The translations under genes were made by a program, and so were the position numbers. From Microbacterium sp. STN6 (GTDB taxonomy: Bacteria > Actinomycetota > Actinomycetes > Actinomycetales > Microbacteriaceae), in the NCBI RefSeq assembly GCF_026410545.1, contig NZ_JAPMIT010000002.1, positions 744,001 to 808,000 of the forward strand: a stretch of DNA of 64,000 nucleotides, given 5' to 3'. A model generated the notes under the pieces. The model was not told the DNA's origin, ran no database searches, and saw only the letters and a program-made list of their open reading frames with translations. This document shows, in pieces, positions 34,005-43,593 of the stretch. How positions within the stretch are numbered: position 1 is the stretch's first letter; each line of letters opens with the position of its first letter.

Positions 34005-35092
34005 GCGGCCTCACGGCGGCCGCTCTGACGACCGCACACATCGATCTCGGCGCCCTGCAGCACAACATCGGAGTGCTGCGCGAACGCGCGGCACCAGCCG
34101 ACTTCATGATCGTGCTGAAGGCGGATGCGTACGGCCACGGCGCGGTGCCCGTTGCGCAGGCGGCCGCGGCCTGCGGGGTGCGCAACTTCGGTGCACTCGA
34201 CATCCCCAACGCACTCACGGTGCTGGCGGCGGGGCTGCCGAGCGACAGCGCCGTACTCGCCTGGCTGCACATGCCGTCCCAGGACTTCACCGAGGCCGTG
34301 GACGCCGGCATCGAGCTCACGGCGTCGACGGTGGCCGAACTCGACCGCATCGCCGGCTCGCGCTCATCGCGTGTTCCCGTGGTGCAGTTCAAGATCGATA
34401 CGGGGCTCAACCGCAATGGGGCGACGGCCGAGACCTGGCCAGCGCTGATGAGCCGGGCGGCCGTGCTGGAGGCGGCAGGCCGCATCCGTGTCAAAGGAGT
34501 CTGGACGCACATCGCCGAGGCATCGGAAGATGAAGACACGCTCGCGATGCGTCGCTTCGACGACGCGATCGCGGTGGCAGCAACGCACGGGGTCCACTTC
34601 TCGGTGCGCCACCTGGCGGCGAGCTCGGCGGCGTTCCGTCGGGCCGACGTGCGCTACGACATGGTACGCATCGGCGGCCACTGCTGGGGCATTCCTTCGT
34701 TCGACGGCGTGACGCCGGCCGACATGGGGCTGATCCCCGTGATGACCCTTGTCAGTCGTGTCACCGCGGTGGCGGAGCGAGCCAGCGGTGTGCGGCTGGC
34801 CGAGATTGCGGCCGGCTTCCTCGACGGGATTCCGCGAGAGTCACGAGGGCGGGTGTCCGTGGCCATTCGCGGTCGCCGCGTCGGCCTCGATCGCGAGATC
34901 GGCCACAGCTCGACGCTCGTCGAGGTCACGGGCAGTGACATTGCGGTCGGCGATGAGGTGTACCTGTTCGGCACGGGGGAGCACAGCGAGCAGACCGTGC
35001 GCGAGTGGGGCGACCGCACGGGCACCCTCGGCGACGAGATCGTCAGCCGGGTCGGTGCGCGCGTGCCGCGCATCTACTCAGGCACGAACTGA
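34001..35092 (+). CDS. alanine-racemase-fold protein with PLP lysine but no catalytic tyrosine
   Basis: This 363-aa PLP protein keeps the intra-subunit half of the alanine racemase site: Lys40 and Tyr44 in VLKADAYGHG, Lys131 and Arg138 in FKIDTGLNRNG, Arg223 in VRIGGHCWG and Tyr359 in RVPRIYSG. The trans-acting half is missing: the loop that carries GVSYG in racemases is shortened to ASGVRLAEIAAGFLDG (no Tyr), and the CMD motif is replaced by GHSSTLVE. With the preceding protein it could form one complete site per heterodimer. ATG 34001 overlaps the previous stop. The amino acid racemised is unknown; a diamino acid for the peptidoglycan bridge is suggested by context. Confidence 0.86.
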   Translation: MSGLTAAALTTAHIDLGALQHNIGVLRERAAPADFMIVLKADAYGHGAVPVAQAAAACGVRNFGALDIPNALTVLAAGLPSDSAVLAWLHMPSQDFTEAVDAGIELTASTVAELDRIAGSRSSRVPVVQFKIDTGLNRNGATAETWPALMSRAAVLEAAGRIRVKGVWTHIAEASEDEDTLAMRRFDDAIAVAATHGVHFSVRHLAASSAAFRRADVRYDMVRIGGHCWGIPSFDGVTPADMGLIPVMTLVSRVTAVAERASGVRLAEIAAGFLDGIPRESRGRVSVAIRGRRVGLDREIGHSSTLVEVTGSDIAVGDEVYLFGTGEHSEQTVREWGDRTGTLGDEIVSRVGARVPRIYSGTN

Positions 35093-35156
35093 CCCAGCCG
35101 CGAACTGACGTGGCCGCTACAGAGCACGGCGCGAACCGGGCCAAGCCCGAATAGGG

Positions 35157-35393
35157 CTACGCGCGCTGTTCCTCGAACAGTCGAGCGGTCTCGTCGTGCC
35201 AGCTGGTTGCGATGGCCGAGAGCTTCTCCTGGTGCTTCTTGGCGTGGTGCGCGCAGAACAGAAGCTCGCTGTCGTTGACGACGGCTCGCACGTAGGCCTG
35301 GGCTCCGCACGCGTCGCAGCGGTCTGCAGCCGTCAGCTGCTGCTCGGTGGGGAACTCGTCGACGGCATCGTTCCTGGCGGTAATCGTTGACAT
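35157..35393 (-). CDS. DUF7455 small Cys/His protein
   Basis: This 78-aa soluble protein has the pattern DRCDACGAQAYVRAVV ... LLFCAHHAKKH, a CxxC-x(n)-CxxH arrangement suited to one zinc ion, followed by a short acidic helical tail. It matches DUF7455, a common unstudied actinobacterial family. GGAGGAGG immediately precedes the ATG at 35393, which is why the longer frame from 35420 is rejected. It stands alone between the racemase operon and parE. Confidence 0.85.
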   Translation of the reverse strand: MSTITARNDAVDEFPTEQQLTAADRCDACGAQAYVRAVVNDSELLFCAHHAKKHQEKLSAIATSWHDETARLFEEQRA

Positions 35394-35414
35394 GAGTCCT
35401 CCTCCTAAATGCTC

Positions 35415-35443
35415 GATCAACCGGTGCGGTTACCTTCAGTCAA
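35415..35443 (-). promoter_or_regulatory. possible promoter of the DUF7455 gene
   Basis: On the minus strand TTGACT (35443-35438) and TTGATC (35420-35415) are 17 bases apart, ahead of the strong ribosome site of the DUF7455 gene. Confidence 0.35.
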
Positions 35444-35559
35444 GCACGTTCCGGCCCTGCGTACGTGCGAACGGCCGCCTTTTTCGCTGTACGCGTAGCA
35501 ATGCGTCGGCACCTCCCCCCGACCGGGTGTCGGTAGCCGGGGCGAGTCGTTGAGCCAAC

Positions 35560-35565
35560 TACGCT
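35560..35565 (+). promoter_or_regulatory. -10 box of parE
   Basis: TACGCT fits the TANNNT -10 pattern about 58 bases before the parE GTG. No convincing -35 is visible. Confidence 0.3.
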
Positions 35566-35622
35566 TGAGAGGCGTCACGGGCGCGTCCCCGTCCCGCGCC
35601 GAACCGACGTGAAGGAGAATCA

Positions 35623-37704
35623 GTGGCCAGCTCGGACTATTCAGCTCGGCATCTGTCCGTACTCGAAGGTCTGGAGGCCGTGCGAAAGCGGCCCGGCATG
35701 TACATCGGCTCCACCGACTCCCGCGGCCTCATGCACTGCCTGTGGGAGATCATCGACAACTCGGTCGATGAGGCTCTCGGCGGGTACGGCACCAACATCG
35801 ACGTGGTGCTGCATGAGGACGGCAGCGTCGAGGTGCGGGACACGGCCCGCGGCATCCCTGTCGATGCCGAACCCAAGACCGGTCTCAGCGGTGTCGAGGT
35901 CGTCTTCACCAAGCTCCACGCCGGCGGCAAGTTCGGCAGCGGCTCGTACTCATCATCCGGTGGCCTGCACGGCGTCGGCGCCTCCGTCGTCAACGCGCTC
36001 TCGGAGCGGCTCGACGTCGAGGTCGATCGTGACGGCAAGACGTGGGCCATGTCGTTTCATCGGGGCGAGCCCGGCGTCTTCACCGACACCGGCGAGCCGA
36101 GCCCGGACGCGCCGTTCACACCCTTCGAGAAGAAGAGTGAATTGCGCGTGGTCGGCAAGACGAAGAAGGGTGTGACCGGCACGCGCGTGCGCTACTGGGC
36201 CGACCGCCAGATCTTCACCAAGGGCGCCGAGTTCCAGCTCGAGGATCTGCTCGGCCGGGCGCGACAGACCGCCTTCCTTGTTCCAGGGTTGCGGCTGAAG
36301 ATCAGCGACCAGCGCACGGGCGAGCACGGCGTGACCGAATTCGGCTACGACGGCGGCATCTCGGAGTTCGTCGATTTTCTCGCGCCAGACACGGCCATCA
36401 CCGACACGTGGCGCCTGAATGGCGAGGGCGAGTTCACCGAGACAGTGCCCGTTCTCTCGCCCACCGGCGCCATGGTGCCGACCGAGCTGAGCAGGCGCTG
36501 CGAGGTCGACATCGCACTGCGCTGGGGCACGGGGTATGACACCGTCATGCGCAGCTTCGTCAACATCATCGCCACGCCGAAGGGCGGCAGCCACCAGGCC
36601 GGGTTCGACGCCGGCCTCGTCAAGTTCCTGCGCAAGCAGGTCGAGGCGAACGCCCGGCGACTGAAGGCGGGAAGCGACAAGCTCGAGAAGGACGACATCT
36701 TCGCCGGCCTCACCGCGGTGCTCACGGTGCGGCTCCCGGAGCCGCAGTTCGAGGGCCAGACCAAGGAGGTGCTCGGCACCCCGGCCGTGCGTGCGATCGT
36801 CTCCCAGGTCGTGGCGAAGGCCATGGGAGAGCGATTCGCCTCGAGCAAGCGCGACGACAAGACGCAGTCGGCCCTCGTGCTCGACAAGGTCGTCGCTGAA
36901 ATGAAGTCCCGCATCTCGGCGAGAGCCCACAAGGAGACGCAGCGGCGCAAGAACGCGCTCGAGACATCGTCGCTGCCGCCGAAGCTCGTCGACTGCCGCT
37001 CCAGCGACGTCGGCAACAGTGAGCTTTTCATCGTCGAGGGGGACTCGGCACTCGGCACGGCCAGGCGTGCGCGCGACAGCGAGCACCAGGCGCTGCTGCC
37101 GATCCGCGGCAAGATCCTCAACGTACAGAAGGCGTCGGTCTCCGACATGCTCGGAAACGCGGAGTGCGCCTCCATCATCCAGGTGATCGGCGCGGGCAGC
37201 GGGCGAAGTTTCGACATCACCCAGGCGCGCTACGGCAAGATCATCATCATGAGCGACGCCGATGTCGACGGCGCGCACATCCGCATCCTTCTTCTCACCC
37301 TGTTCTTCCGCTACATGCGGCCCATGATCGAGGAGGGGCGGGTGTTCGCCGCGGTTCCGCCGCTGCACCGCGTGGTCGTTGTGAACCCGGGCACGAAGCC
37401 GAACGAGACGATTTACACGTACTCCGAGGCCGAACTGAACGCCGTGCTGGCCGGGCTCAAGAAGTCGGGTCGGCGCTACCAGGAGCCGATCCAGCGCTAC
37501 AAGGGCCTCGGCGAGATGGATGCGGACCAGTTGGCGGCGACCACGATGGACCGCCGTCACCGAACCCTGCGCCGCGTGCGCGTCTCCGACGCCGAGCAGG
37601 CCATGAACGTGTTCGAACTGCTCATGGGAAACGACGTTGCCCCGCGCAAGGAGTTCCTGGTGCAGAGCTCAGACCAGCTGAGCCGAGAGCGCATCGACGC
37701 ATAG
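35623..37704 (+). CDS. parE: topoisomerase IV / GyrB-type subunit B
   Basis: This 693-aa type IIA topoisomerase ATPase subunit has GHKL ATP-site motifs (EIIDNSVDEAL, VRDTARGIPVD, GLHGVGASVVNAL), a transducer domain, and the Toprim domain with VEGDSALGTARRARD and SDADVDGAHIRIL (Mg ligands). The final QRYKGLGEMDADQL block is conserved. The size fits ParE or a GyrB without insertion. A ribosome site (AAGGAGA) precedes GTG 35623. Its partner parC lies convergently 24 bases downstream. Together they decatenate or supercoil chromosomes; gyrase proper is expected elsewhere near dnaA. Confidence 0.92.
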   Translation: MASSDYSARHLSVLEGLEAVRKRPGMYIGSTDSRGLMHCLWEIIDNSVDEALGGYGTNIDVVLHEDGSVEVRDTARGIPVDAEPKTGLSGVEVVFTKLHAGGKFGSGSYSSSGGLHGVGASVVNALSERLDVEVDRDGKTWAMSFHRGEPGVFTDTGEPSPDAPFTPFEKKSELRVVGKTKKGVTGTRVRYWADRQIFTKGAEFQLEDLLGRARQTAFLVPGLRLKISDQRTGEHGVTEFGYDGGISEFVDFLAPDTAITDTWRLNGEGEFTETVPVLSPTGAMVPTELSRRCEVDIALRWGTGYDTVMRSFVNIIATPKGGSHQAGFDAGLVKFLRKQVEANARRLKAGSDKLEKDDIFAGLTAVLTVRLPEPQFEGQTKEVLGTPAVRAIVSQVVAKAMGERFASSKRDDKTQSALVLDKVVAEMKSRISARAHKETQRRKNALETSSLPPKLVDCRSSDVGNSELFIVEGDSALGTARRARDSEHQALLPIRGKILNVQKASVSDMLGNAECASIIQVIGAGSGRSFDITQARYGKIIIMSDADVDGAHIRILLLTLFFRYMRPMIEEGRVFAAVPPLHRVVVVNPGTKPNETIYTYSEAELNAVLAGLKKSGRRYQEPIQRYKGLGEMDADQLAATTMDRRHRTLRRVRVSDAEQAMNVFELLMGNDVAPRKEFLVQSSDQLSRERIDA

Positions 37705-37728
37705 AGTCGCCCATCGCGGCACTCGCGG

Positions 37729-40209
37729 TCAGTCCAGCGCGGGGACGGCCACTCCCACCGCGCCGACGACCGCGTCGAGAGGCTGACCGGATGCGTCGCG
37801 CCGCGCGCCGCCCTCCGGCAGCGCCCGGCCGGCGCCGTCCGGCGCCACCGCGAGCGGAGGAATCGGCCCGACCCAGGCGAGCTGAAGGTGGTCTTCTCCC
37901 TTCAGGAAGCGCTGCGCACGAACGCCGCCCGTCGCCCGCCCCTTGGCGGGGAATTCGCTGAAGTCGCTCACCTTCGCGCTGCCCGGATCGGTGCCCTCGA
38001 GGGTCTGACTCCCTGCTGCGATGCTGACGACGCACGTCGAGTCAGCCGACGACGCGGGCACTCGGCCGAAGAACACCGCGCGGGCACCGGCGGAGAGCTT
38101 CATGCCGGCCATGCCGCCAGCGGCGCGGCCCTGAGGGCGCACCGAGGAAGCCGCGAAGCGCAGAAGCTGCGCATCCGACGACACGAACACGAGCTCGTCG
38201 TCGTCGCGCCCCTCGGCGGCGCCGACAACCTCGTCGCCCGGCTTGAGCGAGATGATCTCGAACTCGGGCCTGTTGGCCCAGTCGCCGGGGGTGACGCGCT
38301 TGACCACGCCGGCGGCGGTGCCGAGCACGATCGGGGCTTCCGCCGTGAGCGAGACGACCGCGAGCACCTTCTCAGCGCGATCGGCGAGCCCGACGTAATC
38401 GGCGACCCGCACGCCGGCACCCAGCTGCACTGAGTTTGCCGGCATGACCGGCAGATCGACAGGGGAGAAGCGCAACAGCCGGCCGCGAGACGTGATGGCG
38501 CCGATCTCGGTGCGGCTCGTCGTGGTCAGCGCGCTGCGCACCGCGTCGTGCTTGCTGCGCCTGCCCGGGGTCGCGATCGACTGCAGCGCGCCGGACTCGT
38601 CGCGCAGCAGGTCGACGCGTGCGATGCGACCCGTGGCGCTCAGGAACACGCGGCACGGCGCGTCCGCGACCTCGAGCGCCGGTTGGCCCTTCGCGCTGCC
38701 GAGCTGTGCGATCGAGGGCTTCGCCTCGGTCAGGAGTGTACGTCGCGGCGTGCCGTACTTCTCGGCGACCGCGAGCAGCTCGTCGGAGACGGCTTCGCGA
38801 ATGCGGGCCTCGCTCGCCAGCAGGGCGGTCAGCTCCTCGATCTGCGTGCGAAGCGCGTCACGCTCCGCCTCGAGCTCGATGCGTTCGAAACGGGTCAGGC
38901 GCCTCAGTCGAAGCTCGAGGATGTACTCGGCCTGCACCCGGGAGAGGTCGAACACCTCGATCAGGCGTGTTCTCGCCTGATCCGTGTCGTCGCTCGAGCG
39001 GATCACCTGAATGACCTCGTCGATGTCGAGGATGGCGACGAGCAGCCCCTCGACGAGGTGCAGGCGCTCCTTCTTCCGCTCGAGCCGGTAGCGCGAGCGA
39101 CGCGTCACGACCTGAATGCGGTGGTCGACGTAGACCTGCAGCAGCTGCTTCAGCCCCAGTGTCTGCGGCCCGCCCTCGACAAGGGCGACGTTGTTGATGC
39201 TGAAGCCGTCTTCGAGGGGGGTGTAGCGATACAGCTGTTCGAGCACGGCCTGCGGGCTGAACCCCGTCTTGATGCCGATCACGAGCCTGAGGCCCCGCGT
39301 CATGTCGCTCAGATCGGTGACGTCGGCGATCCCGCTGAGCTTCTTCGACGTGACGCCGTCCTTGATCTTCTCGATCACCTTCTCCGGGCCGACCATGTAT
39401 GGCAGCTCGGTGACGATCAGCCCGCTTTTTCGCGCCGTGATCGGCTCGATCGCCACCTTCGCGCGCGTCTTGAAGCTGCCGCGCCCGCTCTCGTAGGCGT
39501 CGCGCACACCAGAGAGACCCACGATCGTTCCGCCGGAGGGCAGATCGGGGCCCGGCACGTACTCCATGAGTTCGTCGAGGCTCGCGTCGGGGTGCACGAT
39601 GAGGTGCCTGGCAGCGCCGACGACCTCGATCAGGTTGTGCGGCGCCATGTTCGTGGCCATGCCCACCGCGATGCCGCTGGCACCGTTCACGAGCAGGTTC
39701 GGAAACGCGGAGGGCAGAACCTCCGGCTGGGTGAGCTGGTTGTCGTAGTTCGGGACGAAATCGACGACGTCTTCGCCCAGGTCTTCCGTCATGGCGAGCG
39801 ACGGTGCGGCGAGCCGCGCCTCGGTGTAGCGGGCAGCGGCGGGGCCGTCGTCGAGCGAACCGAAGTTGCCGTGGCCGTCGATGAGGGGCACACGCAGCGT
39901 GAAGTCCTGCGCCATGCGAACGAGCGCATCGTAGATGGCGCTGTCGCCGTGCGGGTGCAGCTTGCCCATCACCTCACCTGTGACACGCGCCGACTTCACG
40001 TGGCCACGGTCGGGGCGCAGGCCCATCTCGCTCATCTGGTAGAGGATGCGCCGCTGAACCGGCTTCAGGCCGTCGCGCGCGTCCGGCAGCGCCCGCGAAT
40101 AGATGACCGAGTACGCGTATTCGAGGAACGAGCCCTGCATCTCGGCCGTGACATCGACGTCTTCGATGCGTTCGGTGGGCGGCAGTGAGGTGCTTTCGTC
40201 TTTCGGCAT
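37729..40209 (-). CDS. parC: topoisomerase IV / GyrA-type subunit A
   Basis: This 826-aa DNA-breaking subunit carries catalytic Tyr128 in [10 protein letters not shown] and the quinolone-site segment [14 protein letters not shown] with Ser90 and Asp94, the unmutated residues. The winged-helix, tower and coiled-coil gate follow (EIxxLxxLL-like [14 protein letters not shown]), then six beta-pinwheel repeats (about 500-770), and a Gly/Ala-rich tail. No QRRGGRG-type GyrA box is present, which favours ParC over GyrA. It faces parE convergently instead of sharing an operon with it. It is divergent from the phosphodiesterase-like gene at 40291. Confidence 0.92.
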   Translation of the reverse strand: MPKDESTSLPPTERIEDVDVTAEMQGSFLEYAYSVIYSRALPDARDGLKPVQRRILYQMSEMGLRPDRGHVKSARVTGEVMGKLHPHGDSAIYDALVRMAQDFTLRVPLIDGHGNFGSLDDGPAAARYTEARLAAPSLAMTEDLGEDVVDFVPNYDNQLTQPEVLPSAFPNLLVNGASGIAVGMATNMAPHNLIEVVGAARHLIVHPDASLDELMEYVPGPDLPSGGTIVGLSGVRDAYESGRGSFKTRAKVAIEPITARKSGLIVTELPYMVGPEKVIEKIKDGVTSKKLSGIADVTDLSDMTRGLRLVIGIKTGFSPQAVLEQLYRYTPLEDGFSINNVALVEGGPQTLGLKQLLQVYVDHRIQVVTRRSRYRLERKKERLHLVEGLLVAILDIDEVIQVIRSSDDTDQARTRLIEVFDLSRVQAEYILELRLRRLTRFERIELEAERDALRTQIEELTALLASEARIREAVSDELLAVAEKYGTPRRTLLTEAKPSIAQLGSAKGQPALEVADAPCRVFLSATGRIARVDLLRDESGALQSIATPGRRSKHDAVRSALTTTSRTEIGAITSRGRLLRFSPVDLPVMPANSVQLGAGVRVADYVGLADRAEKVLAVVSLTAEAPIVLGTAAGVVKRVTPGDWANRPEFEIISLKPGDEVVGAAEGRDDDELVFVSSDAQLLRFAASSVRPQGRAAGGMAGMKLSAGARAVFFGRVPASSADSTCVVSIAAGSQTLEGTDPGSAKVSDFSEFPAKGRATGGVRAQRFLKGEDHLQLAWVGPIPPLAVAPDGAGRALPEGGARRDASGQPLDAVVGAVGVAVPALD

Positions 40210-40290
40210 ATGGGCATTCTGTGCGGCACTGGGGTGCGGACGGGTTCGGCTGAAGGGGTCGGGCGCGCGGCCTGTGGCAGACTGTGCCCG

Positions 40291-41436
40291 ATGGATCCCA
40301 TGCTACCGGCGGCGTATGGCGGCCCCGTGAGCCTTGCCGATGTTCTGCCAAGTTGCCTCGCGGCCATCGAGCATGAGCCGAACGCACTGGCACTGAGCGG
40401 GATCGACCGCGCCATCGTGGTGCTCGTCGACGGGCTCGGCGCATCCGCGCTGCGTGCCCGCGCCGGCCACGCCCGCTTCCTCAGCCCTCGCCTTGGCCGC
40501 GCCTCGACGATGACGAGCGGGTTCCCCACGACGACGGCGGCGGGCATCGCGAGCCTCACGACGGGTGCCAGGCCGGGCGCGCACGGGCTTGTCGGCTACC
40601 GGGTGCGGGACATCGCTCGGGACCGCATCGTCAACCAGCTGTCGGGGTGGGATGCCGACATGGTGCCGGAGGTCTGGCAGCGTCGCGAGACGGTCTTCGA
40701 GACGGCGCGCGGTCGCGGGGTGCCGACGTTCGCGATCGGTCAGACGCGCTACCGCGATTCCGGCTTCACCCGCGCGGTGCTGCGCGGTGCCGAATACGTC
40801 GGCGCCGACCGCATGGGGGCCCGGTTCACGCAGGCCCGGCGCGTTCTCGCGCTCGGCGGCCGCTCGCTCACCTACCTCTACGTGCAGGAGCTCGACGTCG
40901 CCGGGCACGCCAGTGGATGCGAATCGGATGCGTGGCTCACTGCACTCGAGACGCTCGACGCCGAGCTGGCCGCCCTCGAGGCCGGGCTTCGGCCGGGTGA
41001 GGCCGTCATCGTCACGGCCGACCACGGCGTTCTCGATGTGCCCGCGCACGCGCATGTGCTGTTCGATGCCGTGCCCGAGCTGATCGACGGAGTGCGCCAC
41101 GTCGGCGGAGAGCCCCGCTGCCTTCAGCTCTACCTCGAGCCGTCGGCCACGGCGAGCGATGCAGCCGGGCTGACCGCCGCCTGGCGCGAGCACGAGGGCG
41201 ACAACGCCTGGATCGCCACGCGGGACGAGGCCATCGCCGCCGGCTGGTTCGGCGAGAGCGTCGACGCCGAGGTACGGCCGCGCATCGGCGACGTGCTGGT
41301 CGCCGCGCGCCGCCGCGTGGCCTATTACGACTCCCGAGCGGATGCGACCAGCCGCCGCATGGTCGGCCAGCACGGCTCTCTCACGCCAGAAGAGACTCGC
41401 GTGCCCCTGATCCGCCTCGGCGCCGCCGCCCGCTGA
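40291..41436 (+). CDS. alkaline-phosphatase-superfamily phosphodiesterase-like protein
   Basis: This 381-aa protein belongs to the type I phosphodiesterase/nucleotide pyrophosphatase branch. First metal Asp is in [12 protein letters not shown], the nucleophilic Thr lies in [15 protein letters not shown], metal Asp/His are in [11 protein letters not shown], and [10 protein letters not shown] gives the last Asp-His. It has no signal peptide, so it acts in the cytosol. The substrate is unknown; it sits between parC and sepH in this family of bacteria. ATG 40291 is preceded by CAGACT at seven bases, a weak leaderless-type box. Confidence 0.83.
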   Translation: MDPMLPAAYGGPVSLADVLPSCLAAIEHEPNALALSGIDRAIVVLVDGLGASALRARAGHARFLSPRLGRASTMTSGFPTTTAAGIASLTTGARPGAHGLVGYRVRDIARDRIVNQLSGWDADMVPEVWQRRETVFETARGRGVPTFAIGQTRYRDSGFTRAVLRGAEYVGADRMGARFTQARRVLALGGRSLTYLYVQELDVAGHASGCESDAWLTALETLDAELAALEAGLRPGEAVIVTADHGVLDVPAHAHVLFDAVPELIDGVRHVGGEPRCLQLYLEPSATASDAAGLTAAWREHEGDNAWIATRDEAIAAGWFGESVDAEVRPRIGDVLVAARRRVAYYDSRADATSRRMVGQHGSLTPEETRVPLIRLGAAAR

Positions 41437-41454
41437 GTGCCCGGGCCCACGCCC

Positions 41455-42576
41455 TTACGCCGGGTCGTCGTCCGTGCGCGCCCCGAATACGATCTCGTCC
41501 CAGCTCGGCATCGATGCGCGGCCCTTTCGACGCCCCGACGATGCGGGGTGCTGGGCCGGCTGCGCCTGAGCGGGCGATGGACCCGCGCCCGGTGCCGATC
41601 CGGCGCCCGACGCGGCGCCACCCGCGACCTCGTCGTGCGTGTCGAACGTGTCGAGCGGCACGTCGACGAGTCGAGGCGTCTGGCTGCGATCCACGGTGTC
41701 GTCAGCAGCATCCGCGTCGGAATACGACGCCGCCTCTCGCTCCCCGCGTCTCTTCCGCAGAGCCTCGAGCAGGTCTGCCGTCTGGTGGTTCTCGCCCTGT
41801 CCGTCGTCCGTCGAGCGCTTGATCGCCGTGACGGCGATGGAGTTACTGGCGACCTGGCCAGGCCGGCTCGACGCGATCTTCTCGAGAATCGGCCCGCTGC
41901 GGTGAGTGTCGTCTCCGCCCTCGACGAACGTGAAGGCGCCGCTGTCGAAGCGCGAGTCGTCCGGCTCGCTCGGGCGGGGCGTGACGACGCGCAGGCGCGG
42001 GATCAGCCCACCCTGCAACTCGCCCTGCTGGGAGAGCGTGGTGGCCTCGGAGTTCGCGGGAGTCAGCGCATGCCCACGCGGGTCGTACGACCATCTCGCG
42101 TCGTGGTCGATCTCGTCGACCGTGAAGGCCAGCTTCACGATCCAGCCGCCCTCCTGCTCCTTCCAGCTGGCCCAGCGTTCCCCGCTGGCGGCGAGCGAGG
42201 CGAGCCGTTCGCGGATCACCTCGCCGAACGTCGCCTGTTCGCCGAGGGGGTCGACATCCGCGCTCGCGCGCACTGGCACGCTGAGCGCCGACGCGACGAT
42301 GTGCTCCCGCTCGGCCAGAATGGGGCCCTCGTATCGGGCAATGTACTCGAGGTCGGCACCGGTGAGGCTTGCGACATCGGCCGCCGACATGCCGGAGCGG
42401 ATGTACGCCTGCACTTCGCGCGGCGACAGCTTGGGCGCGCCCGTGCCGCTCTCGGACCTGCTCTGGCGCAGCCGCGATTGCAAAACCTCGTCGATGGCGA
42501 TGCGATAGCGCTCACCGTCGTCGCTCGCCGCGAGTATGGCGCCGTTCTCGACCCCGATGACCGTCAATTCCTGCAT
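41455..42576 (-). CDS. sepH: septation protein SepH
   Basis: This 373-aa protein begins MQELTVIGVENGAILAAS and has the DUF3071 N-terminal domain (1-170) with a helix-turn-helix-like part (LSPREVQAYIRSGMSAADVA). A disordered Ala/Gly/Pro-rich C-terminus ends in a conserved basic motif and SWDEIVFG (about 355-365). In Streptomyces SepH binds FtsZ and stimulates filament assembly at division sites. ATG 42576 is used because GGAGG lies ten bases upstream and the family starts here. It ends 18 bases from the convergent phosphodiesterase gene. Confidence 0.92.
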   Translation of the reverse strand: MQELTVIGVENGAILAASDDGERYRIAIDEVLQSRLRQSRSESGTGAPKLSPREVQAYIRSGMSAADVASLTGADLEYIARYEGPILAEREHIVASALSVPVRASADVDPLGEQATFGEVIRERLASLAASGERWASWKEQEGGWIVKLAFTVDEIDHDARWSYDPRGHALTPANSEATTLSQQGELQGGLIPRLRVVTPRPSEPDDSRFDSGAFTFVEGGDDTHRSGPILEKIASSRPGQVASNSIAVTAIKRSTDDGQGENHQTADLLEALRKRRGEREAASYSDADAADDTVDRSQTPRLVDVPLDTFDTHDEVAGGAASGAGSAPGAGPSPAQAQPAQHPASSGRRKGRASMPSWDEIVFGARTDDDPA

Positions 42577-42726
42577 GCTCGACACGCCTCCGCCGCTGCT
42601 TCCCGTACGAGGCAAGAGTCTCATGAGACGCCCGGTTTCGCGGGGAATACTGTGGGCGCGTCACAAGTTGACGTGCGCAGGCGATGGTGAGCGATTGAGG
42701 CCGCCGAAGCCGCCGCGAATGAATGG

Positions 42727-42755
42727 TTTGCTATTCGTCGCGGATTGATGCAAAC
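42727..42755 (+). promoter_or_regulatory. possible promoter of the DUF4193 gene
   Basis: TTGCTA and CAAACT are spaced by 17 bases in the AT-richer gap between sepH and the DUF4193 gene. Confidence 0.35.
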
Positions 42756-42805
42756 TATGGCCGCCGATCGCGAAGAATCGGCAGCCGGACGAGAAGTGGA
42801 TGGGC

Positions 42806-43099
42806 ATGGCAACCGATTACGACGCACCGCGTAAGACCGACGACGACTCTGAGTCGATCGAGGCGCTGAAGGAGCGGGTTCCGGACAAGATGTCCGGTGT
42901 AGTCGACGTCGACGACGCGGACAATCCCGGTGGCTACGAGCTGCCGGGCAGCGACCTCTCCGACCTCGATCTCGACGTCGTCGTTCTTCCGCCTCAGGCG
43001 GACGAGTTCACGTGCGTGAGTTGCTTCCTGGTGAAGCACCGCTCGCAGATCGACCACGAGTCCAAGCTCGGGCCGATCTGCCACGAGTGCGCAGCCTAA
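42806..43099 (+). CDS. DUF4193 small acidic zinc-ribbon-like protein
   Basis: This 97-aa protein starts MATDYDAPRKTDDD and is very acidic. It ends with TCVSCFLVKHRSQ ... GPICHECAA, two CxxC pairs that can bind zinc. This is the DUF4193 family, nearly universal in actinobacteria, of unknown role. The second of two close ATGs (42806) is chosen by family match. The stop TAA overlaps the stop of the convergent DUF3093 gene (shared bases 43096-43099). Confidence 0.9.
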   Translation: MATDYDAPRKTDDDSESIEALKERVPDKMSGVVDVDDADNPGGYELPGSDLSDLDLDVVVLPPQADEFTCVSCFLVKHRSQIDHESKLGPICHECAA

Positions 43100-43554
43100 A
43101 GGCGCTGCTGCACCCGACGACGCCCCTCATCGAGAGCCCGGACCAACTTGTCCGGGCTTCTTGATGAGATGAGCCAGTACGGCGCGGGATCTTCCGCGTC
43201 GAGCACCTCGACCTTCACGACGGGCTTGACCCAACCCCGGATCAGCAGCCAGGCACGCGCGTCGAGCAGTCTGCCTCGTTCGAGGACGGCGTGCTCGCCG
43301 TCGAACCCCGTCGCCTCGCCGACGAATTCGAGGCCGATGTGTGCCCGCCCCGCACGGAGTTCCCGCTCCGTGACCTCGATGACGGGAGACGAGGCGATGA
43401 GCATGGCAACGATGCCGCCGTACAGCACGAGCGCCGTGATGATGCCCACGATCTGGTTGATCGGCAGAAAGACGAGCAGGCACGCCGGAATGACTAATGC
43501 GGTTGCGATGTACAGCCACGGGGCGGCCCACAGCCGCTCTCGATACAGGTCCAT
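43096..43554 (-). CDS. DUF3093 membrane protein
   Basis: This 152-aa protein starts MDLYRERLWAAPW. It has two membrane helices close to the N-terminus (LYIATALVIPACLLVFLPI and a second of similar length) and a small soluble domain with GRAHIGLEFVGEA and RGWVKPVVKVEV. It matches DUF3093, conserved between DUF4193 and dut in actinobacteria. The function is unknown. It is divergent from dut with 39 bases between starts; the stop overlaps the DUF4193 gene. Confidence 0.88.
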   Translation of the reverse strand: MDLYRERLWAAPWLYIATALVIPACLLVFLPINQIVGIITALVLYGGIVAMLIASSPVIEVTERELRAGRAHIGLEFVGEATGFDGEHAVLERGRLLDARAWLLIRGWVKPVVKVEVLDAEDPAPYWLISSRSPDKLVRALDEGRRRVQQRL

Positions 43555-43581
43555 ACTCCCTATTCGATCAGAATTCTGCAC

Positions 43582-43587
43582 TACCCT
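43582..43587 (+). promoter_or_regulatory. leaderless -10 box of dut
   Basis: TACCCT ends six bases before the GTG at 43594. Confidence 0.45.
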
Positions 43588-43593
43588 CGACAC

